From positions 1 to 44,090 of the forward strand of contig VBAK01000120.1 in NCBI GenBank assembly GCA_005882275.1: DNA of 44,090 nucleotides. Direction: 5' to 3'. The translations under genes were made by a program, and so were the position numbers. Positions 17,374 to 24,834 of this stretch are shown here, in pieces. Within the stretch, counting starts at the first letter, position 1, and every line of letters starts with the position of its first letter. This DNA is from Candidatus Segetimicrobium genomatis (GTDB lineage: Bacteria > Sysuimicrobiota > Sysuimicrobiia > Sysuimicrobiales > Segetimicrobiaceae). A model generated the notes under the pieces. That model was not told the DNA's origin and did no database searches. It worked only from the letters and a program-made list of their open reading frames with translations.

Positions 17374-18501
17374 TCACTCACCGCTGCCGGCCGCGGACGG
17401 CGAGGCGATCTCGAGAAAGACCTTGATCGCCCCGCCCGCGGTGGTGAGGGTATCGATCAGCCGGCGATAGTTCTCCAGACCCCTGACGGGATGGGTGAGG
17501 AGGCGGGCGGCCCACCCGGGAACCTGAGCGGCGGCCAGCGCCAGATCCCGCACGGCGGCCTCGAAGTGCTCCCGATTGCCGTTGACCGTCCCGACCATGA
17601 CCTTGTTTCCGAGGACGAAGCCGAGGTTGATCTTGTCGGCAGGGACCTCGACTCGGCGGTTGCCGCCGGTGACGCTGGCAAGCACCAGGACGCCGTTCTT
17701 TCCGAGGACGTCCATGGCCTCGAAGACGAGCGGGGAGTAGCCCGTCGCTTCGTAAATGATGTCGAATGGTCCGTAGGCGGTGGCGGCTTCGCGGAGCGGC
17801 ACGTCGCGCGTGCTGAGATACCGTGCCCCGAGCGCCTCGATCAGGTCGGAGTTCAGGTACGGCTTCGGCGTCAGCCCGACGGTGGTCACGTCCAGGCCGC
17901 GGAGTCTCATGATCATCGTGGCGAACAACCCGATGGTGCCCGCGCCGAGGACGGCCGCCTTTCGCGGTCGCCAGACGCGCAGGCGCCGCTGGATCTCGTA
18001 GGCCTGGAGGATCCCCTTCTCCGGCACGCTCAGCGGCTCGACAAGGACCCCCACATCCGCCAGGCCGTCCGGGACCTTCACGATGTACTCGGGATCGTCC
18101 ACATAGTATTCGGTCAGAAACCCATGCCGGAGGTTGATGCCGCGCTCGTAGTATTCGTCGTCGGTCGTCATGTCGTAGGTCCCGATCAGGTCGTAGAGGC
18201 TGCCGCCGGGCCGCCGCACGGTCGCGACCACATAGTCTCCGGGCCGCAGCTCGGTCACGTGGTCGCCAACCGCCTCGACCCGGCCGAAGTTCTCGTGCCC
18301 GGTCACGAGAAAAGAACATCCTTCCGGCGCCTTCCCGTATTCCCCGGCGTTGATCTCCTTGTCCGTGCCGTCCACTCCGCACCGCAGCAGACGCACCAGC
18401 ACCCCTCGACCTCCCGGGACGTCCGAGAGGGCGGGTTTGGGGAGCTCGGCCAGGTGGGTGCTGTTCGCTTTGCCGGGATAGACCGCGATGGCTTTCATCA
18501 T
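17374..18501 (-). CDS. Glucose 1-dehydrogenase-like zinc MDR enzyme
   Basis: A 375-residue medium-chain dehydrogenase resembling archaeal glucose dehydrogenases: CGVDGTDKEI (Cys41, catalytic zinc), GHENFG (His69, Glu70) and a Rossmann motif GAGTIGLFA near residue 197, followed by the GDH-type C-terminal domain. The structural-zinc four-cysteine loop found in Sulfolobus-type enzymes is absent; the corresponding stretch YDLIGTYDMTTDDEYY has no cysteine. The reaction would be oxidation of an aldose to its lactone with NAD(P). It is the first gene of a four-gene operon with the cyclase-family hydrolase, GMC oxidoreductase and debranching enzyme. A short ribosome site GGGAGCC lies upstream. Confidence 0.85.
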   Translation of the reverse strand: MMKAIAVYPGKANSTHLAELPKPALSDVPGGRGVLVRLLRCGVDGTDKEINAGEYGKAPEGCSFLVTGHENFGRVEAVGDHVTELRPGDYVVATVRRPGGSLYDLIGTYDMTTDDEYYERGINLRHGFLTEYYVDDPEYIVKVPDGLADVGVLVEPLSVPEKGILQAYEIQRRLRVWRPRKAAVLGAGTIGLFATMIMRLRGLDVTTVGLTPKPYLNSDLIEALGARYLSTRDVPLREAATAYGPFDIIYEATGYSPLVFEAMDVLGKNGVLVLASVTGGNRRVEVPADKINLGFVLGNKVMVGTVNGNREHFEAAVRDLALAAAQVPGWAARLLTHPVRGLENYRRLIDTLTTAGGAIKVFLEIASPSAAGSGE

Positions 18502-18617
18502 GGGCTCCCTTCACTCGTGATGTTGCGGGGGAAGCCGCTTCCGGCAGTACTGCCCCTGGAGTCTCGCCCAGGTGGGTTCGTGACAGCCGCCGGTACGGCC
18601 TGCATTTGATCGGACTC

Positions 18618-19949
18618 TCAGTGAGCCTCCGTCGTTGTCTCCACCCTGTCCAGGACGCGGTCGAGCAGCGCGGCAAGGATCTTCTCGGCCCCCGCCGCGA
18701 GCAGCGACACGTGCCCGACAGGCCCCAGGTCGACGCGCTGGATCTCACGACCCGCGAACGCCGCGACGCCGGCGCCACCTTGAATCGGCAACCCCAGCGC
18801 GCTTGCCACGAGCACGATCCCGTCGCCGGGACCGTAGCTCAGCACCGCGCCGCCGCTTTCACCGGTGACGCCGAGTATGGTGTCCGCACCTCCCGTATCG
18901 CCAAGACCCAGGCTGCCAAAGAAGACGAACACGCGAACGTCGACCGCGACCCCCACCCCTCCGGAATCCATGCTTCCAAAGAAGCTGGACAGACGCACGC
19001 CGGCCGGGATCGATCGGGCGTTGAGTTGCGTCAGCAGGGGGTTCCCGCCATCGGGCGGCGTGCCCCACGGCTGTCCCGGGCCGGCCCGCCAGAACGGGAA
19101 CGTCGGGAGCATGGCGCGGGCGGACTGCGTATGCGCCATATACGCGTAGGGCACGAACTCCGGGGTGTTCCTGTACACGTAGGGCATCACCACGCCCTCG
19201 TTCGGCACCCCCACGAGCGCCAACCGGTTGACGAGCCCGCCCCACCCATCGAGGTCATACGCGATGTTCCAGCGGGCCAGCAGGCCGCCGAGGCTGTATC
19301 CGACGACGTTGATCTTCCGCGCATAGGTGGCCGGGAGCACCACCTGCCGAACGTACGCATCCAGCTCATGCGCGGCCTCCGCGAAGGTCATGTGGAGGGA
19401 CGGGTACGCGAACCAAAACACCGTCTGGGCCGGTCCCGTGTCCCGGTACCCGCGGCGGCGAAACGCGGCCAGCAGCGCGTGATCGGGCCCGCGCAGCTCG
19501 TTGGCGTACCCGGGGACGACGACCGTCGGCAAGGGGATCGCGACGAGCCGCCGAGCAGTGGCGACGTACGGACCGCGACGCAACGTCACCTCGACCGGGA
19601 ATATCAAGTTCTCGTCGAACCGCTGCACCGGCGCAAACTCGCCCACGGTGACCCCGGCGATGCGGACGGCGCCGGCGGCGAGATCCAGGTCCAGCGCAAA
19701 CCGCGCGGGCATCCGAATCAGAGGCACCTCAGCCTGGATGGGCACGCCGTCGAGCCACGCCGACACCGCGACGGCAGACCGCCCTGCTTCGTGATCGTCC
19801 AGCCCCGACGTGGCCATCGTGATCCGCAGCGACTGCGAGACCATCCCCGCATCCAGGATCGTGACGCGGAGAGGATCGACCGGCCGGCCGGCGGCAGGGA
19901 TCGCCAGCGCCGCAACCAGCACCAGACTCGGAACCACCATGGATCGCAT
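18618..19949 (-). CDS. Secreted alpha/beta-hydrolase (lipase/acyltransferase-like)
   Basis: A 443-residue exported protein with a signal peptide (residues 1-22, MRSMVV...IPAAG). Residues 23-130 look like a beta-sandwich N-terminal domain, and residues 140-end an alpha/beta-hydrolase. The nucleophile elbow is GYSLGG with Ser219, and the oxyanion region PTVVVPGYANEL precedes it. LVGVPNEG and the nearby Asp/His segments resemble lipases and LCAT-type acyltransferases. Substrate unknown. GGGTGAG lies 6 bases before the ATG. It is separated by 116 bases from the dehydrogenase operon downstream, so it may be its own unit. Confidence 0.8.
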   Translation of the reverse strand: MRSMVVPSLVLVAALAIPAAGRPVDPLRVTILDAGMVSQSLRITMATSGLDDHEAGRSAVAVSAWLDGVPIQAEVPLIRMPARFALDLDLAAGAVRIAGVTVGEFAPVQRFDENLIFPVEVTLRRGPYVATARRLVAIPLPTVVVPGYANELRGPDHALLAAFRRRGYRDTGPAQTVFWFAYPSLHMTFAEAAHELDAYVRQVVLPATYARKINVVGYSLGGLLARWNIAYDLDGWGGLVNRLALVGVPNEGVVMPYVYRNTPEFVPYAYMAHTQSARAMLPTFPFWRAGPGQPWGTPPDGGNPLLTQLNARSIPAGVRLSSFFGSMDSGGVGVAVDVRVFVFFGSLGLGDTGGADTILGVTGESGGAVLSYGPGDGIVLVASALGLPIQGGAGVAAFAGREIQRVDLGPVGHVSLLAAGAEKILAALLDRVLDRVETTTEAH

Positions 19950-20141
19950 GGACGCTCACCCTCGCCTACCCCTACAAACCTCGTCCGGCGAGGAAATCTT
20001 CCGCCTGCGGTCTGACCCTCGAACCTCACGAACCGCGGTCGGCGCGTCGGGGGCGTGTTATCGGGAAGGATTGGCCTGGACGCGACGTTCAGCTGACAAG
20101 GCGGGGTCTGTGCGTGAACACCCGTTTGAGGGGAGACGTGG
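19950..20141. other. Divergent intergenic region
   Basis: A 192-base region between the secreted hydrolase (minus) and the zinc-ribbon gene (plus). Both promoters must lie here, but I see no clear -35/-10 pair or operator. Confidence 0.35.
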
Positions 20142-20417
20142 ATGCGGTTGCCGGTATATGTCATCACGTACCAGTGTCGAAAGTGCAACACCAAGTATGC
20201 AGGTGAATGGGATCCCAATCGCGCCGGCCATGTCGAGCTGGCGACGGCGTGTCCCTCCTGTAGTTCGCCCGTACGCTGGTATCTCGGTACCGGTCAAAGG
20301 AGTGAGGACACGGTGAGGATCCTCGATGCGGTGGGGCAGCCCCGGAGCCCGTTGCCTGCAGCCCTAGCCTCAGCTGCCGAACGACGGGGGGCCGCGTACC
20401 GTCCTGCGCTCCTGTAA
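20142..20417 (+). CDS. Small zinc-ribbon protein, function unknown
   Basis: A 91-residue protein. Residues 1-55 form a likely rubredoxin-like zinc ribbon with two knuckles, CRKC at 12-15 and CPSC at 37-40, separated by 21 residues. The C-terminal 35 residues are Ala/Arg-rich and probably disordered. A GGGGAG ribosome site lies just before the ATG. Such proteins act in RNA, DNA or protein contacts; nothing more specific can be said. It is convergent with the CBM48 gene. Confidence 0.6.
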   Translation: MRLPVYVITYQCRKCNTKYAGEWDPNRAGHVELATACPSCSSPVRWYLGTGQRSEDTVRILDAVGQPRSPLPAALASAAERRGAAYRPALL

Positions 20418-20500
20418 GGGAGCGACATCGACACCCCGGGGACCCGTCCATGCGGCCCCCGTGGGACTAGGTCTTTATCAACGGAAAGACGAGGCGGCCC

Positions 20501-20782
20501 CTAGATCCGCTCGACGCTGCGAACGGAGCATTCGGACCCCCGGCCGTGAGGTGTCATCCCATCATTGGGATCAACCCAGGTGGCGCCGTCCACGTCGAAG
20601 CAGTAAACGATGCGACGGCCGGGCGGAAAGTATAGGGTGATGATCCACCAGTAGTCTCCCGCTCTCGCCAGCGGATGAACGTTCGGGGTCCACCTGTTGA
20701 ATGGGCCGATCAGCGAGACGTGCCGAGCCTCCGGCGTGAGTACGGAGGGGAACCGGAAGGTGACGGGGACGAGACCATCCAT
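20501..20782 (-). CDS. Stand-alone CBM48/AMPK glycogen-binding-like domain protein
   Basis: A 93-residue protein that is little more than one early-set (CBM48, AMPK-beta-like) domain. The diagnostic core is VSLIGPFNRW, the later GDYWWIITLYFPPGRRIVYCF strand pair (here given as motif WWI...PPGR...YCF) and VDPNDG. Such domains bind alpha-glucans and usually sit in front of a catalytic domain; here nothing is attached. GAGGTGA precedes the ATG at 20782. The nearest glycogen-related gene is the debranching enzyme 6 kb away, so a glycogen-targeting or regulatory role is possible. Confidence 0.75.
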   Translation of the reverse strand: MDGLVPVTFRFPSVLTPEARHVSLIGPFNRWTPNVHPLARAGDYWWIITLYFPPGRRIVYCFDVDGATWVDPNDGMTPHGRGSECSVRSVERI

Positions 20783-20952
20783 ATGTCACCTCTTACGAAC
20801 GCCCGTTTGGTCACGACCCAGGTTTTGTCACAAGATGAAAGAAACGCTACTCCCAGTCACACCGAAGCGTAGCAGAGGTCATGGGGGCTGTCTGCTCAAA
20901 ATTGCACACCCCAGAGCAGACCCTGGGAGCCGTCCGCCTCCCGAATGGAAGC

Positions 20953-21621
20953 TTAATCGTGGAGGATGACGTTCACGAGTGAACTATGAATGGACAATTC
21001 CCCATCGTACTCAATGAAGCCCAACTTGCGGAACTTGTTCATGAAGTGGCTGACCCTCGCCCGCGTGGTCCCGATCATCCCGGCCAGGGTCTCTTGACTG
21101 ACCCGGGGCACCACCTTTTCAGTTCTTCCCTTCTTGCCAAAGTGCGCAAGCAGCAGTAATAGCCGGGCCAGCCGCTTCTCGCTTGAGTTGAACAGTTGAT
21201 CCACCAGGTCCTCTTCGATGCGCAGGTTCCGCGAGAGCAGATAGGAGACGAAGTACCCGGAGAACTTGGGGTATTCACGAAGCGCGCGAGCCATCGTTGT
21301 CTTCGGAATCCGGCTGAGGGTGCACGGCGTCACCGTGGTGGCGGTCGCTGCGCAGACGGACTGCCCGGTCAAACAGGATTCTCCGAAAAACGAGCCGCCG
21401 TTGAGGATGGCGATGACCGCTTCCTTCCCCTCACGGGACACGACCGAGAGCCTGATCCTGCCGCTCGAGAGGAAGAACACGGCTCTGCTGGGGTCACCCT
21501 GGCCGAACACCTTGCGGTTGGCATCGTACCGCGTGGTCGTTGTTCCCCCGTGTAATCGTGCGAGGAAGCTCCCTGAGTCGAAACGAACGGACTTTTCGCG
21601 CGTCTGCGCTTTCCGTGCCAT
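20953..21621 (-). CDS. Crp/Fnr family transcription regulator
   Basis: A 222-residue regulator. Residues about 28-120 form a cyclic-nucleotide-binding-like beta-barrel (GRIRLSVVSREGKEAVI, FFGESCL), a dimerisation helix follows, and the winged helix-turn-helix lies at about 175-202 (SQETLAGMIGTTRARVSHFM). The Arg-Ser/Thr-Ala pocket that binds cAMP phosphate in Crp is not seen, nor an N-terminal FNR-type four-cysteine set, so the ligand is unknown. The ATG at 21621 has GGGGGGAT just upstream; a GTG at 21651 is an alternative. It lies upstream of the CBM48 gene, separated by 170 bases. Confidence 0.88.
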   Translation of the reverse strand: MARKAQTREKSVRFDSGSFLARLHGGTTTTRYDANRKVFGQGDPSRAVFFLSSGRIRLSVVSREGKEAVIAILNGGSFFGESCLTGQSVCAATATTVTPCTLSRIPKTTMARALREYPKFSGYFVSYLLSRNLRIEEDLVDQLFNSSEKRLARLLLLLAHFGKKGRTEKVVPRVSQETLAGMIGTTRARVSHFMNKFRKLGFIEYDGELSIHSSLVNVILHD

Positions 21622-21887
21622 CCGTATCCCCCCTACAGAGGACCCGCTCACCTTTTGGCCACGCCTGCTCTCCTTTTTGCCGGTATCGCCTGGCGCTTAT
21701 GCGCTGCAGGGTTCCGCGCCGGACCGAAATGCTTTCGTCGATGAACCATCCTGGAGGCCGCTGGACATCACAGAAGCGGAAACAAGGGACCGAAAAAGAA
21801 AGATTAAAGTCAGACCGATGAAGGTCCAGCGCACAATCAGCTTTCTCTTCATTGAGATCGTCGTGGGCTCCTCTTCCGGACTTCCCC

Positions 21888-21912
21888 TAAGGCGTTTAAG
21901 GCGTTTAAGGCG
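21888..21912. repeat. Short tandem repeat TAAGGCGTT x 2.8
   Basis: TAAGGCGTT at 21888-21896 and 21897-21905, then a partial third copy TAAGGCG to 21912. It immediately precedes a pair of hairpins in a noncoding region. Confidence 0.8.
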
Positions 21913-21913
21913 C

Positions 21914-21971
21914 GTTTGCTCCCAAGCAAACCGGTGACCCCATTGAAAAACGTAAAGTTGGGGTTTACCGG
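21914..21971. ncRNA. Candidate structured element: two adjacent hairpins
   Basis: First hairpin: GTTTGCT-CCCA-AGCAAAC (21914-21931), seven perfect pairs with a four-base loop. Second: CCGGT and CCCCA (21931-21942) pair with TGGGG and ACCGG (21959-21971), leaving a small internal bulge and a 16-base A-rich loop. Two back-to-back hairpins in a gap with no gene suggest a small RNA or a 5' leader element. I could not match a known riboswitch, and no U-run follows on either strand. Confidence 0.35.
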
Positions 21972-22181
21972 TAGTCGACTAAATAAAAACTGGTGGGATG
22001 ATGAAGCGGCGGATCCTGGTCAAAAGCACTGAATACCTTCAACGTGCCGAAGCGCGACCAACATGAGTTGCTTGGGAAGCTCGGACCAATGAAGAAAGAC
22101 ATCGTTGGTGAGTAACTCCAGACTGAGCAGGGGGCTTCGCGCGTTCGGGCCGGACGCCGCATCACACACGCAGGTCACAGT

Positions 22182-22613
22182 TCACATCCGATCGCTTCCC
22201 TTGAAATACCTCCTCGCATAGGCGACGATTTCCCTGTCGGTCGGATGATCCATGGTTTCAATCCCGGCGACCTTGGCCTGGAGCTTCTGGTCGCGGTCTT
22301 GCACGTACCTGAGAAATTCGAGCTTCGCCGACGACGGGCCAACGATGAGAACGGCATCGGCGCCCTCGAGGGATCGGGCGACCGCGTGGAAGAACCTCGT
22401 GGCATCGTCAGGGTGCTCTTTGGCGTCTCCCCGCCCCTGGGGATGCCTGTGGATGAGGTGCTGCGGAGACCGGATCGTCGTCTCGTCGATCGCCTCCGGC
22501 TGCGCGTGGCCGGCCGTCTCCGGCTGCACGTGGAAGACGCGGGCTTCCTTGTGATCGATCCAGACGACGACGTGCCCAGGCATACCGTGCACTTCAACGA
22601 GCGCGCCCGGCAT
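22182..22613 (-). CDS. Host-attachment / eRF1-like domain protein
   Basis: A 143-residue protein. The N-terminal part VVVWIDHKEARVFHV and the later VLIVGPSSAKLEFLRYV and DHPTDREIVAYARRYF match small bacterial proteins variously named host attachment or translational machinery protein, which resemble the eRF1/pelota domain fold. Residues 50-80 are rich in His, Gly and charged residues (HLIHRHPQGRGD). Function is not established. The ATG at 22613 has GGAGAGGA just before it; another in-frame ATG lies at 22583. It diverges from the PH-domain gene across only 51 bases. Confidence 0.75.
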   Translation of the reverse strand: MPGALVEVHGMPGHVVVWIDHKEARVFHVQPETAGHAQPEAIDETTIRSPQHLIHRHPQGRGDAKEHPDDATRFFHAVARSLEGADAVLIVGPSSAKLEFLRYVQDRDQKLQAKVAGIETMDHPTDREIVAYARRYFKGSDRM

Positions 22614-22664
22614 TTCCTCTCCGCAGGCTGAGCCTCCCCGGCCGTGGGCATATCTAGAGCACGG

Positions 22665-23138
22665 ATGGGTTACATTCAGCGGAGCCTGATCAGCGGCGAG
22701 AGCCTCGTGTATCGGACGAGACTGCATTGGAATGTCTTGATCAAGCCCATGATTTGGGGCGGGGTTCCGGTGGGCGCAGGCTGTGCGGTGTTGACGTCCC
22801 GGTACGCGGTCGCGGCCTGGGTGCTCATTCCCCTCGGTCTGTTCCTCCTGATCTTTGCATTCATCAACTACTTTTCGTCGGAATTCGGCGTGACCAATAA
22901 GCGCGTGCTCATCAAGACCGGCTTCATGGGGACGCATTCCTTCGAGATGCTCCTGGCAAAAGTGGAGGCCATCGGCGTCGACCAGACGCTGGTGCAGAAA
23001 ATCTTCAACTACGGAACGATTGTCATCAGCGGGACGGGCGGCAGCAAGGAGAAGCTTCCGCAGATCAAGGGGCCATTTGAATTCCGCAGACGAGTCCAGG
23101 AACAGATCGCGGCCGCTCCGGAGATTCGCGGGGGGTGA
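22665..23138 (+). CDS. Membrane protein with bacterial PH (bPH2, YdbS/YdbT-like) domain
   Basis: A 157-residue protein with two closely spaced transmembrane segments (about 25-43 and 47-66) followed by a bPH2 domain: YFSSEFGVTNKRVLIKTG, LLAKVEAIGVDQTL and NYGTIVISGTGG. Members are small membrane proteins linked to stress or transport, with no enzymatic role known. I chose the ATG at 22665; a GTG at 22644 would extend it by seven residues, and neither has a strong ribosome site. Confidence 0.85.
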   Translation: MGYIQRSLISGESLVYRTRLHWNVLIKPMIWGGVPVGAGCAVLTSRYAVAAWVLIPLGLFLLIFAFINYFSSEFGVTNKRVLIKTGFMGTHSFEMLLAKVEAIGVDQTLVQKIFNYGTIVISGTGGSKEKLPQIKGPFEFRRRVQEQIAAAPEIRGG

Positions 23139-23347
23139 GCCTGAGTCCTCGATCCCCGGCGCCACGATGCCGGGCGGCACTCCCTTGACAAACCATCCTC
23201 TCCACACCAAACTGAATGTAGGATCGGTGTGCGCTAGGCACAAGGCCGGGGGGCCACGCTTCATTTCCCACTCCAGATAGACACCATCGCGTGCTCAGCA
23301 ACCCTGCCCAATGGACGGCACTCCGGACCAAACCGGGAGGTGAGGGG
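23139..23347. other. Intergenic region before the peroxiredoxin gene
   Basis: 209 bases without a supported gene. The peroxiredoxin promoter should lie here but no clear hexamers stand out. Confidence 0.35.
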
Positions 23348-24010
23348 ATGACGCTTCAGATCAACGATATTGCCCCGGATTTCGAAGCGGAAACGACCGA
23401 AGGCCGCATCCGTTTCCATAACTGGATCGGCGATTCCTGGGCCGTGCTGTTTTCGCACCCCAAGGATTTTACGCCCGTCTGCACCACCGAGCTCGGGTAT
23501 ATGGCCAAGCTCAAGCCCGAGTTCGACCGGCGCAGCACCAAGATCATCGGGCTCAGCGTCGACCCGGTCGACAGCCATGTCAAATGGGCGAACGACATCA
23601 AGGAGACGCAGGGCGTTGCGCCAAACTATCCGATGATCGGCGACACGGATCTGAAAATCTCGAAGCTCTACGGGATGCTCCCCGCCGGCACGGCGGGCAC
23701 CGCGGCGGGGCGCACGCCGGCCGACAACCAAACGGTCCGCAACGTCTTCGTCATCGGGCCGGACAAGAAGATCAAGCTCATCATCGTCTACCCGATGAGC
23801 ACGGGCCGGAACTTCGATGAGGTCCTGCGCGTGCTCGACTCGCTGCAGCTGACGGCAAAGCACAAAGTGTCGACGCCCGTGAACTGGAAGCGCGGCGAGG
23901 ACGTCATCATCTCAGGCTCTGTGACCGATGAGGACGCCAAGAAGATCTACCCGGCAGGCTGGAAGGCGCCCAGGCCCTACATCCGCATCGTGCCGCAGCC
24001 GAGAGCATGA
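23348..24010 (+). CDS. 1-Cys peroxiredoxin (Prx6 type)
   Basis: A 220-residue thiol peroxidase. The peroxidatic Cys45 lies in HPKDFTPVCTTE with Thr42, and the supporting Arg is in QTVRNVFVIG. The long C-terminal arm (KVSTPVNWKRGEDVII, YPAGW) is characteristic of the Prx6 group. It would reduce hydrogen peroxide and alkyl hydroperoxides in the cytoplasm. A very strong ribosome site, GGGAGGTGAGGGG, precedes the ATG at 23348, and a stable terminator follows, so this is a well expressed single gene. Confidence 0.95.
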   Translation: MTLQINDIAPDFEAETTEGRIRFHNWIGDSWAVLFSHPKDFTPVCTTELGYMAKLKPEFDRRSTKIIGLSVDPVDSHVKWANDIKETQGVAPNYPMIGDTDLKISKLYGMLPAGTAGTAAGRTPADNQTVRNVFVIGPDKKIKLIIVYPMSTGRNFDEVLRVLDSLQLTAKHKVSTPVNWKRGEDVIISGSVTDEDAKKIYPAGWKAPRPYIRIVPQPRA

Positions 24011-24018
24011 CGAACGGC

Positions 24019-24070
24019 GGGGCGGGCAAGAGGTCTGCGGTCCCCGCAGGCCCGGCCCGCCCCTTCGTCT
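24019..24070 (+). terminator. Strong terminator after the peroxiredoxin gene
   Basis: GGGGCGGGC (24019-24027) pairs perfectly with GCCCGCCCC (24055-24063), and an inner hairpin CTGCGG-TCC-CCGCAG (24035-24049) sits inside. The stem starts 9 bases after the stop codon and is followed by TTCGTCTT, a weak U-rich tail. Confidence 0.75.
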
Positions 24071-24302
24071 TGCAGGGGCCCTGATCAATAAATCGAGTGG
24101 AATCTGGGTCTAAGCGCGTCCCCGACCCCCGGAGGCGGCGCGTCTTCCAACCGCCCGGTGGGATTCACAGGCTCTGCCGCATTAATCTGTCAAGAAACTA
24201 TCAAGAACCACGCTTCACCTTGCTCAACCCGTCCCCCCTGCGTGCCGCCGGGGCATTTCAAGCACCGGAGGATTGGACACACTTGCTGAGGGGGAATCGG
24301 GC

Positions 24303-24707
24303 ATGTTCGGATGGCTGTGCAGGCGCAACGCGAGTCGGGAACGCGGCTTCACTCTGATCGAGCTCGTCGTCGTGCTTGCAATTTTGGGGATCCTGATCGC
24401 ATTAGCGGTGCCGCGGTACCTGGCGGCCCGCAAGAAAGCGTATAAGGCTGAGGCCGACAACATCCTCCAGGAAGCGAAGATCCTGGAGTGGGCCTACTAC
24501 CAGCAGTACAATACCCTTGACAGCGCGGGAACTCAGATCGGGCTCGCGATGCCCGGCGGGTCACACTGGGCCTCGCCCTCGTACTCCGGCAACAGCCAGC
24601 TGATCACGGTCCTGATGAGCGGCAAGTTGAGCCCGATTGTTGGTACCGACAGCGTTTGGATTACTCTGTCGGGCGATGGATCGTCGAGCGGTGGGTCCAC
24701 GTTCTGA
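24303..24707 (+). CDS. Type IV pilin-like protein
   Basis: A 134-residue prepilin. The leader MFGWLCRRNASRERG ends at Gly15, with cleavage before Phe16 in G|FTLIE; Glu20 is the conserved Glu5 of the mature pilin. Residues 16-38 form the hydrophobic assembly helix, which continues into the amphipathic YLAARKKAYKAEADNI, and the globular part ends in a Ser/Gly-rich tail. GAGGGGG lies upstream. No prepilin peptidase, assembly ATPase or other pilus genes are in the window, so it relies on machinery elsewhere, or is a pseudopilin of another secretion system. The gap 24071-24302 before it holds no gene. Confidence 0.9.
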   Translation: MFGWLCRRNASRERGFTLIELVVVLAILGILIALAVPRYLAARKKAYKAEADNILQEAKILEWAYYQQYNTLDSAGTQIGLAMPGGSHWASPSYSGNSQLITVLMSGKLSPIVGTDSVWITLSGDGSSSGGSTF

Positions 24708-24834
24708 GATCCGGTCGACTCTAGCGGCGGGCCGGCGCATTCTGCCTCGCTCTGCTCACATGCTTCACACGCAAGGCATCTCTATGTCGCCCTACCCGGC
24801 GGAGCGGGGCACCCAGTGTAGAGTAGACGCCGCC

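Larger units (their letters stand above)
21622..22181. other. 560-base noncoding region with repeat and hairpins
   Basis: No gene is supported here. It separates the Crp gene start (minus) from the stop of the next minus-strand gene. Its central part holds a 9-base tandem repeat and two adjacent hairpins, listed separately; the remainder (21622-21880 and 21980-22181) shows nothing I can name. Confidence 0.5.

Noticed and set aside
21914..21971. Cyclic-di-GMP (GEMM) riboswitch
   Set aside because: A GCAAACC string recalls it, but the conserved junction and the tetraloop-receptor elements are missing.
21965..22165. 66-codon minus-strand frame in the large noncoding gap
   Set aside because: Irregular composition with many Ser/Pro/Phe and no start signal; nothing suggests a real gene.
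22614..23264. N-terminal extension of the host-attachment-like protein to 23264
   Set aside because: The extension is antisense to the PH-domain gene and low-complexity; the ATG at 22613 has a good ribosome site.
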